A stretch of DNA of 64,000 nt from JAQBVV01 sp965249205 (GTDB taxonomy: Bacteria > Acidobacteriota > Vicinamibacteria > Vicinamibacterales > UBA2999). The number at the start of each line of letters is the position of its first letter. Position 1 is the stretch's first letter. A model generated the notes under the pieces. That model had not been told where the DNA came from, made no database searches, and saw nothing but the letters and a program-made list of their open reading frames with translations. Shown in pieces: positions 17,553-26,739 of the stretch. The translations under genes were made by a program, and so were the position numbers. The DNA lies in the NCBI GenBank assembly GCA_965249205.1, contig CBDFLL010000005.1, positions 186,001 through 250,000 of the forward strand. Direction: 5' to 3'.

Positions 17553-18242
17553 CTAGCGGACCGCTAGAGGGGACTCGAACGGAGCCCTTGCGGTCTTGAC
17601 AGCCTTCCGAAACAACACTTCCCGCTGGTGTGTCTTGAGCAGAAAGTTCTCAGCGACCCGAAGTGGCTCGAAGAGTCGCTGAATGTCGCGATTGAAGAGT
17701 GGTCGCTGCTTCGCGCGCGCCGCTTTGTACGGTCGGTACTCCAGGTGGCTCCGATCGACCACAACATGCCGCGTATACGTTGGGTGAATAGTGGACTGCG
17801 GATCGGCTGTGCTGAAGAACGCGAGCAAGACGCCGCCAGGCTGCAGCACACGCGTAAGTTGGCGCGCCAATCGTTCGGCCGCCGCGCGCTCAAGGTAGTC
17901 GAAGATGTCCCAGCAGAGAATGCCGCTAATGGTTTCCGAATCCTGGGGAAATCGCTGCTCGAAGAAATCCGGGAGCTCCGCGACTCTCGACTGGCTCACG
18001 TGCTGATCGATGTCCTTGGACAGATCCTCGATCAGAATCTTGCAGCCAACTTCCCCGCCGAAGAATGTGACATTCGAGCCGACGACGGGGCCGAGGTCGA
18101 GCAGGACCGGTTGCTGGCTGGTGTCAAGACCAGCCAGAAACCGAGTCAGTGCCCTTGTCGGCTTGATCAGTTCGTCAGGCCCGCCAGTGGCGGTGACGTC
18201 GTCGTCCTTTCGCAGTCGCGCGAAAAGATCGGAAAGTACCAT
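17553..18242 (-). CDS. Class I methyltransferase-like protein
   Basis: 229 aa. The SAM-binding motif I is degenerate (PVLLDLGPVVGSNVTFFGGEV), with an acidic residue in ILIEDL. A motif-IV-like region GILCWDIFDYLERAAAERLARQLTRVLQPGGVLLAFF follows, as in type 11 methyltransferases. The glycine motif is weaker than usual (DLGPVVG rather than DxGxGxG). It is 12 bases downstream of bactofilin and 15 bases upstream of the SAM hydrolase. Its substrate is unknown. Confidence 0.65.
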   Translation of the reverse strand: MVLSDLFARLRKDDDVTATGGPDELIKPTRALTRFLAGLDTSQQPVLLDLGPVVGSNVTFFGGEVGCKILIEDLSKDIDQHVSQSRVAELPDFFEQRFPQDSETISGILCWDIFDYLERAAAERLARQLTRVLQPGGVLLAFFSTADPQSTIHPTYTRHVVVDRSHLEYRPYKAARAKQRPLFNRDIQRLFEPLRVAENFLLKTHQREVLFRKAVKTARAPFESPLAVR

Positions 18243-18254
18243 CCCTCCCGCGCG

Positions 18255-18770
18255 TCAGCGAACGACCGGCTGCGCGACCTGCGCCTGTGGAGCGGCCTGG
18301 CCCGCGGGCCGCTGTTGCATGGAGGGCTTCCCCGACTTCCGTTGCATGTCGACGCTACCTCGGAAGTGCGCACCTTCTGCGATGGCGACTCGCGGGGACA
18401 CGATATCACCGTCGACCGATCCGCCGTCGCGAATATCGACCTTCTCGGATGCGGCGATATTGCCGTTCACTTCCCCAAGCACAATCAATGCCTTCGCGAA
18501 CACCTGCGCCTTGATCTTGCCGTTCGATCCGATCGTCAGCACGTGATCCTTGAGCTCGATTTTCCCCTCGACCTGGCCTTCGATGGTGAGGTCCTCGCTC
18601 CCATTCAGTTCGCCCTTGATGACGACCGACTTTCCGATGTTCACTACACCCCCCCCGATCTGCTGCCGACTCCCAGGTTGCGCCGACCCCGACGTGCCGC
18701 TGGACTGCCGGTCCGACCCGCCTAGGGGCTGTGCAGCCGTCGGTTTCACTGATTCGTCACGCTTCCACAT
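18255..18770 (-). CDS. Bactofilin family polymer-forming protein
   Basis: 171 aa from the ATG at 18770, which has a GGAGG eight bases upstream; an upstream in-frame start lacks this. Bactofilins polymerise without nucleotide and organise cell-envelope and morphology factors. The core is a beta-helix with short hydrophobic repeats: SVVIKGELNGSEDLTIEGQVEGKIEL, GSNGKIKAQVFAKALIVLGEVNGNI, VDIRDGGSVDGDIVSPRVAIAEGAHFRGSV. Low-complexity tails surround the core, with a Gln/Ala-rich C-terminus. Confidence 0.9.
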   Translation of the reverse strand: MWKRDESVKPTAAQPLGGSDRQSSGTSGSAQPGSRQQIGGGVVNIGKSVVIKGELNGSEDLTIEGQVEGKIELKDHVLTIGSNGKIKAQVFAKALIVLGEVNGNIAASEKVDIRDGGSVDGDIVSPRVAIAEGAHFRGSVDMQRKSGKPSMQQRPAGQAAPQAQVAQPVVR

Positions 18771-18886
18771 GCTCAAGTCCTCCCCGCATAGGCGACGTTC
18801 GGCGACTCTGTGGCCCTCAGGCATTCGGAGCAACCGTCCGCCTGGGCCAAGTACCACTGAGTATAGCGGTCGCCGGAAATTTTAGT

Positions 18887-19058
18887 CTAGCGCGGATTTC
18901 ACTTGTACCCAGGACTCGGTCGTGGTCTCCCTGCGGGTAGGAAGGAGGTAGGAAGGAGGTAGGAAGGGCTGAATAGGTGCCTACTCCCTGGATCTACGGA
19001 CGTGGGGACTGATTGCGGTTACTCACTCGGAGCTACGCGCTCATGAAATCCGCGCTAG
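18887..19058 (+). repeat. MITE-like element, copy B
   Basis: 172 bp, with CTAG at both ends and inverted termini CGCGGATTTCA and TGAAATCCGCG. The interior aligns with copies A and E but carries an extra tract with an 11-base unit (GGTAGGAAGGA) three times in tandem at 18936-18968. The whole 18771-19116 gap between bactofilin and iscS holds only this element and presumably two divergent promoters. Confidence 0.88.
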
Positions 19059-19116
19059 GTGTTTGATTGCTGTGGTTTGGGGCGGGTGGTACGATGCCCC
19101 GCTAGGGCAAACAGCC

Positions 19117-20283
19117 GTGCATCGTATCTATTTCGACCACAACGCCACGACTCCGGTCCACGCTGCCGTGGCTGACGCCATGTCGGCCTCGATCAGGGCG
19201 GAGTTCGGCAATCCATCCAGCGTGCATCACTTCGGGCAGCAGGCCAAGGCCGCGATCGACCGGGCGCGGAACGCCGTGGCCGCGCTGATCGGCGCCGATC
19301 CGTCCGAGATGGTCTTCACGAGCGGCGGAACTGAGGGTGACAATTTCGCCATTCGGGGGACTGCCAAGGCACTGGCCCGCGCCGGACGTCGACATCTGGT
19401 TGCCAGCGCCATCGAGCACGAAGCGGTCCTGCACACGCTGAAAGCGCTGGCCAAGTTCGGAGCTGACACAACGTTGTTACCTATCGGCGATACCGGGGTC
19501 GCCTCGCCCGATGATTTACGCCAAGCCCTGCGCGACGACACGGCACTGGTGTCAGTCATGCACGCGAACAACGAGATTGGCACGATTCAGCCGGTCGCGG
19601 AGTTGGCACTGATTGCCCATGAGAGGGGCGCGCTGTTCCATACCGACGCAGTCCAGTCCGCCGGAAAGATTCCTATCGACGTCAAGACGCTCGGGGTTGA
19701 CCTGCTATCGATCTCTGCCCACAAGTTCTACGGTCCGAAAGGTGTCGGCGCGATCTGGATCAGGCGGGGTCTTCGCATGTTGCCGATCTCGACCGGCGGC
19801 AAGCAGGAGCGTAACCGGCGCGCCGGGACGGAGAATGTGGCGGGTATAGTCGGCATGGGTGTCGCAGCTGAGATTGCGCGTACCCGAATGGCGGAGGAAG
19901 GCGATCGTGTCGAGGCATTGCGCGATCGACTGGAGGACGGCATTCTCCGCGCGGTGCCGCGTACGACGGTCAACGGCGCGAGGACACCTCGCGTATCGAA
20001 CACGACCAATATCAGTTTCGAGCGTGTCGAAGCGGAGTCGCTCTTGATCGCACTCGACCTTGAAGGCATCGCTGTGTCGACGGGTTCGGCCTGCTCATCG
20101 GGCACTCTCGAACCGTCACACGTGCTCAAGGCCATGGGCCTGCCGACGCATCGCACACAGAACTCAATCCGGTTCAGTCTTGGCGCGGCCAACACGGAGG
20201 CCGATGTCGATCGCACGGTCGCTGTGCTTCCAGGCCTCGTGGAGAAGCTGCGGAATCTGTCTCGTACGCCGGTCCGGGCATGA
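19117..20283 (+). CDS. iscS: Cysteine desulfurase (IscS/NifS family)
   Basis: About 388 aa. A PLP enzyme that takes sulfur from cysteine for Fe-S clusters and tRNA thiolation. It begins IYFDHNATTPVHAAV, has the PLP lysine in SISAHKFYGPKGVGAIWIRRG and the persulfide cysteine in STGSACSSGTLEPSHVL. I chose the GTG at 19117 because the family motif starts immediately after; a TTG at 19063 is also in frame. It is followed 73 bases later by mnmA, a usual sulfur donor-acceptor pairing. Confidence 0.93.
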   Translation: MHRIYFDHNATTPVHAAVADAMSASIRAEFGNPSSVHHFGQQAKAAIDRARNAVAALIGADPSEMVFTSGGTEGDNFAIRGTAKALARAGRRHLVASAIEHEAVLHTLKALAKFGADTTLLPIGDTGVASPDDLRQALRDDTALVSVMHANNEIGTIQPVAELALIAHERGALFHTDAVQSAGKIPIDVKTLGVDLLSISAHKFYGPKGVGAIWIRRGLRMLPISTGGKQERNRRAGTENVAGIVGMGVAAEIARTRMAEEGDRVEALRDRLEDGILRAVPRTTVNGARTPRVSNTTNISFERVEAESLLIALDLEGIAVSTGSACSSGTLEPSHVLKAMGLPTHRTQNSIRFSLGAANTEADVDRTVAVLPGLVEKLRNLSRTPVRA

Positions 20284-20356
20284 TCCGTCGAGAGCACGAG
20301 TACGTGGGGTATGTGGGGTCTGAGGCACACGTGTCGTGCGACCCAAGGAAACGGTG

Positions 20357-21415
20357 ATGCGCATCGTCGTGGCGATGTCGGGCGGCGTTGATTCGTCGGT
20401 CGCGGCTGCGTTGCTCGCCGGTGAGGGTCGCGACGTCGTCGGCTTGTCGATGCAGCTCTACGATCAGCGCGGAGAGCAAGCGTTTGGCAGCTGTTGCACG
20501 CTCGACGACCTGCGAGACGCAGGGCGCGTTGCTGATGCTATCGGTATACCCCACTACATTCTGAACTTCGAGAAACAGTTCCAGGAAACGGTCGTCTCGA
20601 ACTTTGTCCGCGAGTACGCGGCAGGACGCACGCCACTACCCTGCGCGCACTGCAACAGCGATCTGAAGTTTGCGACGCTCCTCGATCGGGCCAGAGGTCT
20701 GGGCGCCGAGCATGTCGCCACCGGGCACTACGCGAGGGTCGGGCGGTCCGCGAGCGGTCGCTGGTTGTTGAAACGTAGCTTGGACCCGGCGAAGGACCAG
20801 TCGTACTTTCTGTTTTCCCTGACCCAGGCGCAGCTCGCAAGGGCGGTCTTCCCCGTCGGGGAGTTGAACAAGGTCGACGTCCGGGCGCAGGCCAGGCGTC
20901 TTGGATTGAACGTAGCCGACAAGCCCGATAGCCAGGAGATCTGCTTCGTGCGAGATGGCGACTACGCCTCGTTCGTCGCCACACAGGCGCCGGCGGTGGC
21001 GCGCGAAGGTGCGATCGTCGACCGGCGTGGCAACGTGCTCGGTAGCCATAGCGGCGTGCATCGGTTCACCGTCGGCCAGCGGAAGGGCCTCGGCCTTTCC
21101 AGTGCAGTTCCGCTGTATGTTCTGAAGATCGAAGCCGAGTCGGGACGGGTGACCGTCGGATCACGCGACGCGCTTGATGAAACGGCGCTGACGGCATCAG
21201 GCGTCAACTGGGTCTCAATCAATGCTCCGTCAGGTTGGGTGCCCGTTGCCGCTCAGATTCGGCATCGTCACCGGGCAGCACCAGCGCGCGTTCGCGCGAT
21301 CGAAGATGGGCGGGCCGAGTGCATCTTCGACGAGCCGCAGTCGGCTGTCACGCCAGGCCAGGCGGTCGTGTTCTACGACGGTGATGTTGTGGTCGGCGGC
21401 GGCTGGATCGACTGA
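20357..21415 (+). CDS. mnmA: tRNA-specific 2-thiouridylase
   Basis: About 352 aa from the ATG at 20357, preceded by AAGGA. It thiolates U34 of Lys, Glu and Gln tRNAs with ATP and sulfur relayed from a cysteine desulfurase. It has the PP-loop SGGVDSSVAAALL, the first catalytic Cys region PLPCAHCNSDLKF, and the second Cys in DSQEICFVRDGDYASF. The C-terminal beta-barrel has HRFTVGQRKGLG. It lies directly downstream of iscS. Confidence 0.95.
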   Translation: MRIVVAMSGGVDSSVAAALLAGEGRDVVGLSMQLYDQRGEQAFGSCCTLDDLRDAGRVADAIGIPHYILNFEKQFQETVVSNFVREYAAGRTPLPCAHCNSDLKFATLLDRARGLGAEHVATGHYARVGRSASGRWLLKRSLDPAKDQSYFLFSLTQAQLARAVFPVGELNKVDVRAQARRLGLNVADKPDSQEICFVRDGDYASFVATQAPAVAREGAIVDRRGNVLGSHSGVHRFTVGQRKGLGLSSAVPLYVLKIEAESGRVTVGSRDALDETALTASGVNWVSINAPSGWVPVAAQIRHRHRAAPARVRAIEDGRAECIFDEPQSAVTPGQAVVFYDGDVVVGGGWID

Positions 21416-21574
21416 AGCTCTTCTCCACTACCTGCTACGCAGCGACCTGCGTGAGCATACACGAAGGCAGCCACTCGACGCGCCGTCGGGAGTCCGATGC
21501 ACACTTGGCGCCCGCTATAATCCGCATGCGCCCGTGCGCGTAACCGGGGGTCTCGCTGGGAATGGGGGAGATGC

Positions 21575-22618
21575 ATGACGGATCTTGATCGACGAAGTTT
21601 TTTGGCCACGGCCCTCGCGTCGCTGGGGCTGGCTGCCACGACCAATACCGGTCATCCAGCGCTCTCGGCGCAAGCGATCTCAACAGGAGCCAACAGGATC
21701 GACGTCCATCATCACTTTTCGCCGCCGGCCTGGATTGCCGAGGTCTCGGGGCGACCGCTGCTGAATCCGGCGAACCCCAAATGGACGCCCGAACAATCGA
21801 TCGAGGACATGGACAGGGGCGGCGCCGCCGCCGCAATAATTTCGATTACCAACCCAGGCCTCTACTTCGGCGATCCGGCGGTCACGCGTCGCCTGGCTCG
21901 CGATTGCAACGAGTACGGGGCGGAGCTCGTGCAGACGTATCCGACCCGATTCGGTCTATTCGCCGCCATGCCGCTGCCAGACGTGGACGCGACGCTAGCC
22001 GAAATCGAGTACGCGTATGACACGCTCAACGTCGACGGCATCGGCCTGATGACGAGCTACGACGAGAACATGTGGCTGGGCGACCCATCGTTCCGTCCCG
22101 TGATGGCAGAACTCGATCGCCGCCGCGCCGTCGTGCACGTGCATCCGACGGCCGCCAACTGCTGCCGGAACCTGACGTATGGCGTGGCCCCTGGCCGCAT
22201 GGAGTACGCGACGGACACGTCACGAGCCATCGTGGGCGTCGCCTTCAGTGGCGATGCTGCGATGTTTCCCAATATTCGTTTTATCTGGTCGCACGCCGGC
22301 GGGTCGCTGCCGTTTCTGGCTGGACGCATCGACGGTGCCTCCACCAGCGCCACGGACCGCCTGCCGAACGGCTTTCTGGAGCAAGCTCGTCGGTTCTACT
22401 ACGACACCGCGGGAGCCACCAATCGGGGCGCGCTGGTGTCGCTCCTCGAGCTCGTGAAACCGGACCACATTCTGTTCGGCACCGACTTCCCTCCTGGTGG
22501 GACGATCCAGGGCACGTCCGACTTACTACGCTCGCTGCAGCTCTTCAGCGACAGCGAACTTCGTGCGATCGAACGTGACAACGTCCTGCGGCTCATTCCG
22601 CGACTCGGGAACGCGTGA
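21575..22618 (+). CDS. Tat-exported amidohydrolase (ACMSD-like TIM barrel)
   Basis: 347 aa. A twin-arginine signal (DRRSFLATALASLGLA) is followed by a metal-dependent hydrolase barrel. The metal motif is DVHHHFSPP, then HVHPTAANC, IWSHAGGSLPFLAGRID and FGTDFPPGG with the late Asp. The pattern fits the amidohydrolase_2 (aminocarboxymuconate-semialdehyde decarboxylase/isatin hydrolase-like) group, which decarboxylates or hydrolyses aromatic acids. The exact substrate is unknown. The neighbours are unrelated. Confidence 0.85.
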   Translation: MTDLDRRSFLATALASLGLAATTNTGHPALSAQAISTGANRIDVHHHFSPPAWIAEVSGRPLLNPANPKWTPEQSIEDMDRGGAAAAIISITNPGLYFGDPAVTRRLARDCNEYGAELVQTYPTRFGLFAAMPLPDVDATLAEIEYAYDTLNVDGIGLMTSYDENMWLGDPSFRPVMAELDRRRAVVHVHPTAANCCRNLTYGVAPGRMEYATDTSRAIVGVAFSGDAAMFPNIRFIWSHAGGSLPFLAGRIDGASTSATDRLPNGFLEQARRFYYDTAGATNRGALVSLLELVKPDHILFGTDFPPGGTIQGTSDLLRSLQLFSDSELRAIERDNVLRLIPRLGNA

Positions 22619-22743
22619 ACACCCGAGGCCTGCGCGTGCTTGTTGCTGCCGGTGCGAGTCAGCGGCACGGGCTGCGGATTCTAGAATTCGAGCCGATAAT
22701 CTGACAGGATTTAGTCGCCTCACCTGACTTACGAGTCGTTCTT

Positions 22744-24993
22744 ATGCCCCGCAAGGAGATGACTGTATTGAAGATCCGCGCCGTTGTTTTGGTAGTCGCC
22801 ATCGTCGCCCTTGGGTCGATGTCTGGTGCAGGCCGTCTGTCAGGCCAAACTCCGGCTGGCCCCGGTCCGTTGGGTGGGTTCGCGTGGGTACGCACCGGTG
22901 GACCGTTGGGCGGGCTGGGCTACGACATCCGGATGCGGCCGGACAACCCCGATCTGATGTACGTGACCGACGCCCAGGCGGGGGCGCACCGGAGTGTCAA
23001 CGGAGGGCAAACGTGGACTCCCATCAATGAGGGAATCGTGGATCGTGGCGGGCCATCGGCTGACACGATTCCGGTGTTCAGCCTGACGATCGATCCGAAC
23101 AACCCGGAGATCGTCTGGGTTGGCTTCGATGGCATCACTGCCGTTTACCGCTCCGCGGATGGGGGTGGGAGCTGGGAAAAGCGCATCACCGGCATCACTG
23201 AAACGCAAGGCCTCGCGATACGCAGCATCGCCGTCGAACCGGGCAATTCGCAGGTGGTGTATGTCGGCGGAGAAGTAGCCAGCTATGTGTGGGCCGGCGA
23301 AAACAGAAATGGCAGGGAGTTCGATCGTGTCCAAGGGGTCGTGTACAAGTCGATTGATGCCGGGCTGACGTGGCAGGCGGTCTTGCGCGCCGAGAATCTC
23401 GTGCGTTACGTGTTGATCGATCCTACGGATGTGAACACCTTGTACGCGGCGACCGGGATCTTTGACCGTGAAGCCGCGAATTCCGACCCGACCACCAACA
23501 CTGCTGGCGGCGTTGGCGTACTGAAGTCCACAGATGGTGGGGCTACATGGGTCCCCGTCAATATTGGTTTCAGCAATCTGTATGTCGGGACGTTGTTCAT
23601 GCATCCAGAGAACCCGCTGATTCTTCTCGCTGGCGCGGGGAACAACGCCTACCCTGAGGGCGGTGGTATCTATCGCACGGCCAACGGCGGCTCGACGTGG
23701 ACGTATGTCGGCGGCGAGAGCATCCAGTCCGTTGAATTCTCGACCGGGAACCCCAATGTCGCCTACGCGGCTGGTGCCGGCGAATTCTATCGAAGCGAGG
23801 ACGCTGGGCTCACGTGGATCCCGCTCGGCGAGTGGGGCCCGGCCGGCATTAATCCAGGCTTCCCTATCGATCTTCAGGCGGACCCGCGTGACCCGATGCG
23901 GGTCTTTGTCAACAACTACGGTGGCGGCAACTTCCTGTCGACAGACGGAGGTGCGAACTGGGTCTCGGCCAGTACCGGCTACACCGGCGCGGACCTTACC
24001 GATGTGGCCATCGCGCCTGCGTCCTCGGCGACGGTCTACGCTACCGGACGTAGCGGGCCGTTCAAGAGTGTGGATGCCGGAGGAACCTGGACGGGAATCA
24101 ACCCGGTTGCCCTCCAGCCGATTGCCGAAGGTGCGCGAATCGCGGTCGATCCCGGTCTGACCAGTCACGTCCGGATGTCTTCGGCCCATTGGGGATGGAC
24201 CTACCAGAGCGTTGACGGTGGGCTCTCCTGGAGCCTTGTGACCAACTACCGGGAGGAGTTAGCAAACCTTCCGTGGGCTGAAACGGGCAAGAAGTTTCAG
24301 GGCTTCCAGGCGATCGCCTTTGCGCCGTCACAGACCTCGAAGGTGTATGCGGGTTTTGGCGTGTGGAATTGCGCGCGGGAGGGTGGGGAGATCTGTAGCA
24401 CCCCACCGATCGTGAGCATCCTGACATCGGCGGATGGAGGGACGACGTGGACTCGACGTCTGGGCACCGCCCTGGACGGCCAGAGTGTGTTGGATATTGC
24501 GGTCCACCCGTCCAACGCTGACATGGCGTGGGCGGCCACGGCCGGCCGTGGTGTGTTTCGAACCTCCGATGGTGGCGCGACGTGGGCCGCCGGAGCCGGT
24601 CTGGAAACCGCCACTGTGATGAGCCTGGCAGGAGATCCGAATAATCCGACTGTTCTCTACGCGGGCACGGTCAACTCAGGCGTTTTCAAGAGTACGGACG
24701 GCGGCGTTTCCTGGCTGGCGAGCAGCATCGGCATGGACCCGGCGGAGCGGGTCAACGCGATCCTGGTCGATCCCAATCAGCCTCTCGTCGTCTACGCCGG
24801 GACGAACTTCAGCGGGGTGTACGTGAGCGTCGATGCTGGTGCGACGTGGACGCTCCACAACACAGGTCTGGCGGTGAGGGCCGTGCAGAGTCTCGCAATC
24901 GCCTCGGACAGCGGCTCACTCTACGCCGGCACGCGAGGTGGTGGCGTGTTCGGTCTTGGTGCGCTGTGGCCCACGGTGGCCACCGTGCCGTAA
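22744..24993 (+). CDS. Secreted Asp-box (BNR/sortilin-like) beta-propeller protein
   Basis: About 749 aa with an N-terminal signal peptide (IRAVVLVVAIVALGSMSGAG). About thirteen Asp-box motifs of the form S-x-DGG-x-TW recur, for example SVNGGQTW, SADGGGSW, STDGGATW, STDGGANW and STDGGVSW, spaced 40-70 residues apart. This is typical of VPS10/sortilin or Ycf48-like propellers. No catalytic sialidase signature is evident. The start could be 22744 or a TTG at 22768 that has AAGGAG nine bases upstream. Only 11 bases separate it from the multihaem cytochrome gene, so they are probably co-transcribed. Confidence 0.85.
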   Translation: MPRKEMTVLKIRAVVLVVAIVALGSMSGAGRLSGQTPAGPGPLGGFAWVRTGGPLGGLGYDIRMRPDNPDLMYVTDAQAGAHRSVNGGQTWTPINEGIVDRGGPSADTIPVFSLTIDPNNPEIVWVGFDGITAVYRSADGGGSWEKRITGITETQGLAIRSIAVEPGNSQVVYVGGEVASYVWAGENRNGREFDRVQGVVYKSIDAGLTWQAVLRAENLVRYVLIDPTDVNTLYAATGIFDREAANSDPTTNTAGGVGVLKSTDGGATWVPVNIGFSNLYVGTLFMHPENPLILLAGAGNNAYPEGGGIYRTANGGSTWTYVGGESIQSVEFSTGNPNVAYAAGAGEFYRSEDAGLTWIPLGEWGPAGINPGFPIDLQADPRDPMRVFVNNYGGGNFLSTDGGANWVSASTGYTGADLTDVAIAPASSATVYATGRSGPFKSVDAGGTWTGINPVALQPIAEGARIAVDPGLTSHVRMSSAHWGWTYQSVDGGLSWSLVTNYREELANLPWAETGKKFQGFQAIAFAPSQTSKVYAGFGVWNCAREGGEICSTPPIVSILTSADGGTTWTRRLGTALDGQSVLDIAVHPSNADMAWAATAGRGVFRTSDGGATWAAGAGLETATVMSLAGDPNNPTVLYAGTVNSGVFKSTDGGVSWLASSIGMDPAERVNAILVDPNQPLVVYAGTNFSGVYVSVDAGATWTLHNTGLAVRAVQSLAIASDSGSLYAGTRGGGVFGLGALWPTVATVP

Positions 24994-25004
24994 AGAGCAG
25001 CCGG

Positions 25005-26720
25005 ATGCGTCCCGTCGTCTTGACCTCGGCCAGCGTGCTTCTGGCCCTGCTGCTGTTCGCGTCGTTCTCCCGGATCGAGGTCGTCTCGGGGGTTGTTCGT
25101 GACTCCACCGGCGCCACCCTTGGCGGCGCTGTGGTCCGTGTCAAGGCAAGCCCAACTTCCACAGTCACCGACGCTGCCGGCCGGTTCACTCTCGAGGGCT
25201 TTCCTCCGGCCCGGCGCGTCCGGGTGACCGCCTGGCGGGATGGACACCACATATCTGGCGCGAACGCGTGGCCGTGGAACTCCGCACTCGACCTTGTGCT
25301 GTCTCCGTATCCCCAAGTCGACGAAACCGAATACGCGTGGCAACCACCTGCGGCGGAGGGCCGCTCCGCGGTTAGCGCCTGGGTGACAGAGAGGAGCCTG
25401 GATCTTGCGGCGGCGGTGTCCGTCGACAGACTTCTCAAGCCGCTGTCCGATCACCTGGAGCTGGGTTGTCAGGATTGCCACCCGTCGATCTATGAGGCCT
25501 GGAGTCAGAGCGCGCACGCTCTTGGCGCGACCAACGTTCGATTCACGACGATGTACAACGGTACGAACAGCCAGGGAGACAGATCCCCGGCGACCCGCTA
25601 CGTCAGTAGTCGCGACTACGGTCGCATTCCGATCCCGCCGGACGCCAGTGAGCCGTACTACGGTCCGGGATTCAAACTCGACTTCCCCGACACGGCCGGC
25701 AACTGTGCCACCTGCCATCTGCCTACGCTGGTGGCGGAAGAGTCGCCGTATGCCGATCCGAACCAAGCGTCTGGTGTCCACGCCCAGGGGACACACTGCG
25801 ACTTCTGTCATAAGACCTCGGCCGTCGCGCTCAATCCGCAGACCGGCGCGCCATACCCCAATCGTTCGGGGGCGCTCAGCATCGAGCTGATGCGGTCTAC
25901 CGAGCCTGGGCTGTTCTTCGGTCCGTACGACGACGTGGATTTCGGCCGAGACACATATTCCCCGCTGTTTGCCCAGAGCGACGTCTGCGCGTCGTGTCAC
26001 TCAGCGAGTTTCTGGGGTGTGCCGATCTATCAGTCGTTCAACGAGTGGCAGGCCAGCCCCTATGCCGATGAAGGGACGACGTGTCAGCACTGCCATATGG
26101 CGCCAGACGGCGTCACCACGAACATCGCGCCGCGTCGTGGAGGTGTGGAGCGGGATCCGCGCACGATCTCGACGCACCGATTTCCCGGCGCGAGCGACGA
26201 CGCGCTGCTCCAGGGCGCGGCAGAGCTCGATGTCGTCGTCTCGCGCGATGCCGAACGCCTGTCCGTGGAGGTGAGCGTCACCAATGCGAGCGCCGGCCAT
26301 CATCTGCCGACCGGCTCACCGCTGCGGCAGATGTTGCTCATCGTCTCGGCGACCGACGAGCAGGGGCGGGATCTCCCGCTCGACGAGGGAGCCGTGTTGC
26401 CACAGTGGGCAGGAGATCTCGCGGGGACGCCAGGTGCGTACTTCGCCAAGATTCTCGAACAGTTGTGGACCGGACAGACGCCGACGGCCGCATTCTGGAC
26501 GCCGACTCGTATCGCAGAGGACTCCCGGCTGCCGGCACGGGCCACACGCACATCGCGCTACAGCTTCGCGGCGTCGGGTACCAGTGAGGTGACGGTTGAG
26601 GCTCGTCTCCTACTGCGCCGTGCCTACGATGAACTCGCCACACAGAAAGGGTGGTCGATGTTGGACGTGCCGATGGCACGGGAGCAGGTATCGGTATCGG
26701 ACGACGGTGTTATGCGTTGA
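25005..26720 (+). CDS. Multihaem c-type cytochrome with N-terminal carboxypeptidase-regulatory-like domain
   Basis: About 571 aa. A signal or anchor helix (VVLTSASVLLALLLFASF) comes first, then a CarboxypepD_reg-like beta domain (GVVRDSTGATLGGAVVRVKA...GRFTLEGFPPARRVRV). Five CxxCH haem motifs follow, at about residues 155 (CQDCH), 234 (CATCH), 265 (CDFCH), 328 (CASCH) and 360 (CQHCH). The later GHHLPTG motif is seen in cytochrome c554-like multihaem proteins. It is likely a periplasmic or surface electron carrier or reductase. I chose the ATG at 25005, since longer frames overlap the upstream gene. Confidence 0.88.
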   Translation: MRPVVLTSASVLLALLLFASFSRIEVVSGVVRDSTGATLGGAVVRVKASPTSTVTDAAGRFTLEGFPPARRVRVTAWRDGHHISGANAWPWNSALDLVLSPYPQVDETEYAWQPPAAEGRSAVSAWVTERSLDLAAAVSVDRLLKPLSDHLELGCQDCHPSIYEAWSQSAHALGATNVRFTTMYNGTNSQGDRSPATRYVSSRDYGRIPIPPDASEPYYGPGFKLDFPDTAGNCATCHLPTLVAEESPYADPNQASGVHAQGTHCDFCHKTSAVALNPQTGAPYPNRSGALSIELMRSTEPGLFFGPYDDVDFGRDTYSPLFAQSDVCASCHSASFWGVPIYQSFNEWQASPYADEGTTCQHCHMAPDGVTTNIAPRRGGVERDPRTISTHRFPGASDDALLQGAAELDVVVSRDAERLSVEVSVTNASAGHHLPTGSPLRQMLLIVSATDEQGRDLPLDEGAVLPQWAGDLAGTPGAYFAKILEQLWTGQTPTAAFWTPTRIAEDSRLPARATRTSRYSFAASGTSEVTVEARLLLRRAYDELATQKGWSMLDVPMAREQVSVSDDGVMR

Positions 26721-26739
26721 ACGGTACCGGTCCCCGCCG

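Noticed and set aside
18936..18968. GGTAGGAAGGA triplicate as an operator
   Set aside because: It lies inside MITE copy B and is absent from the other copies. Replication slippage within the element is the simpler reading.
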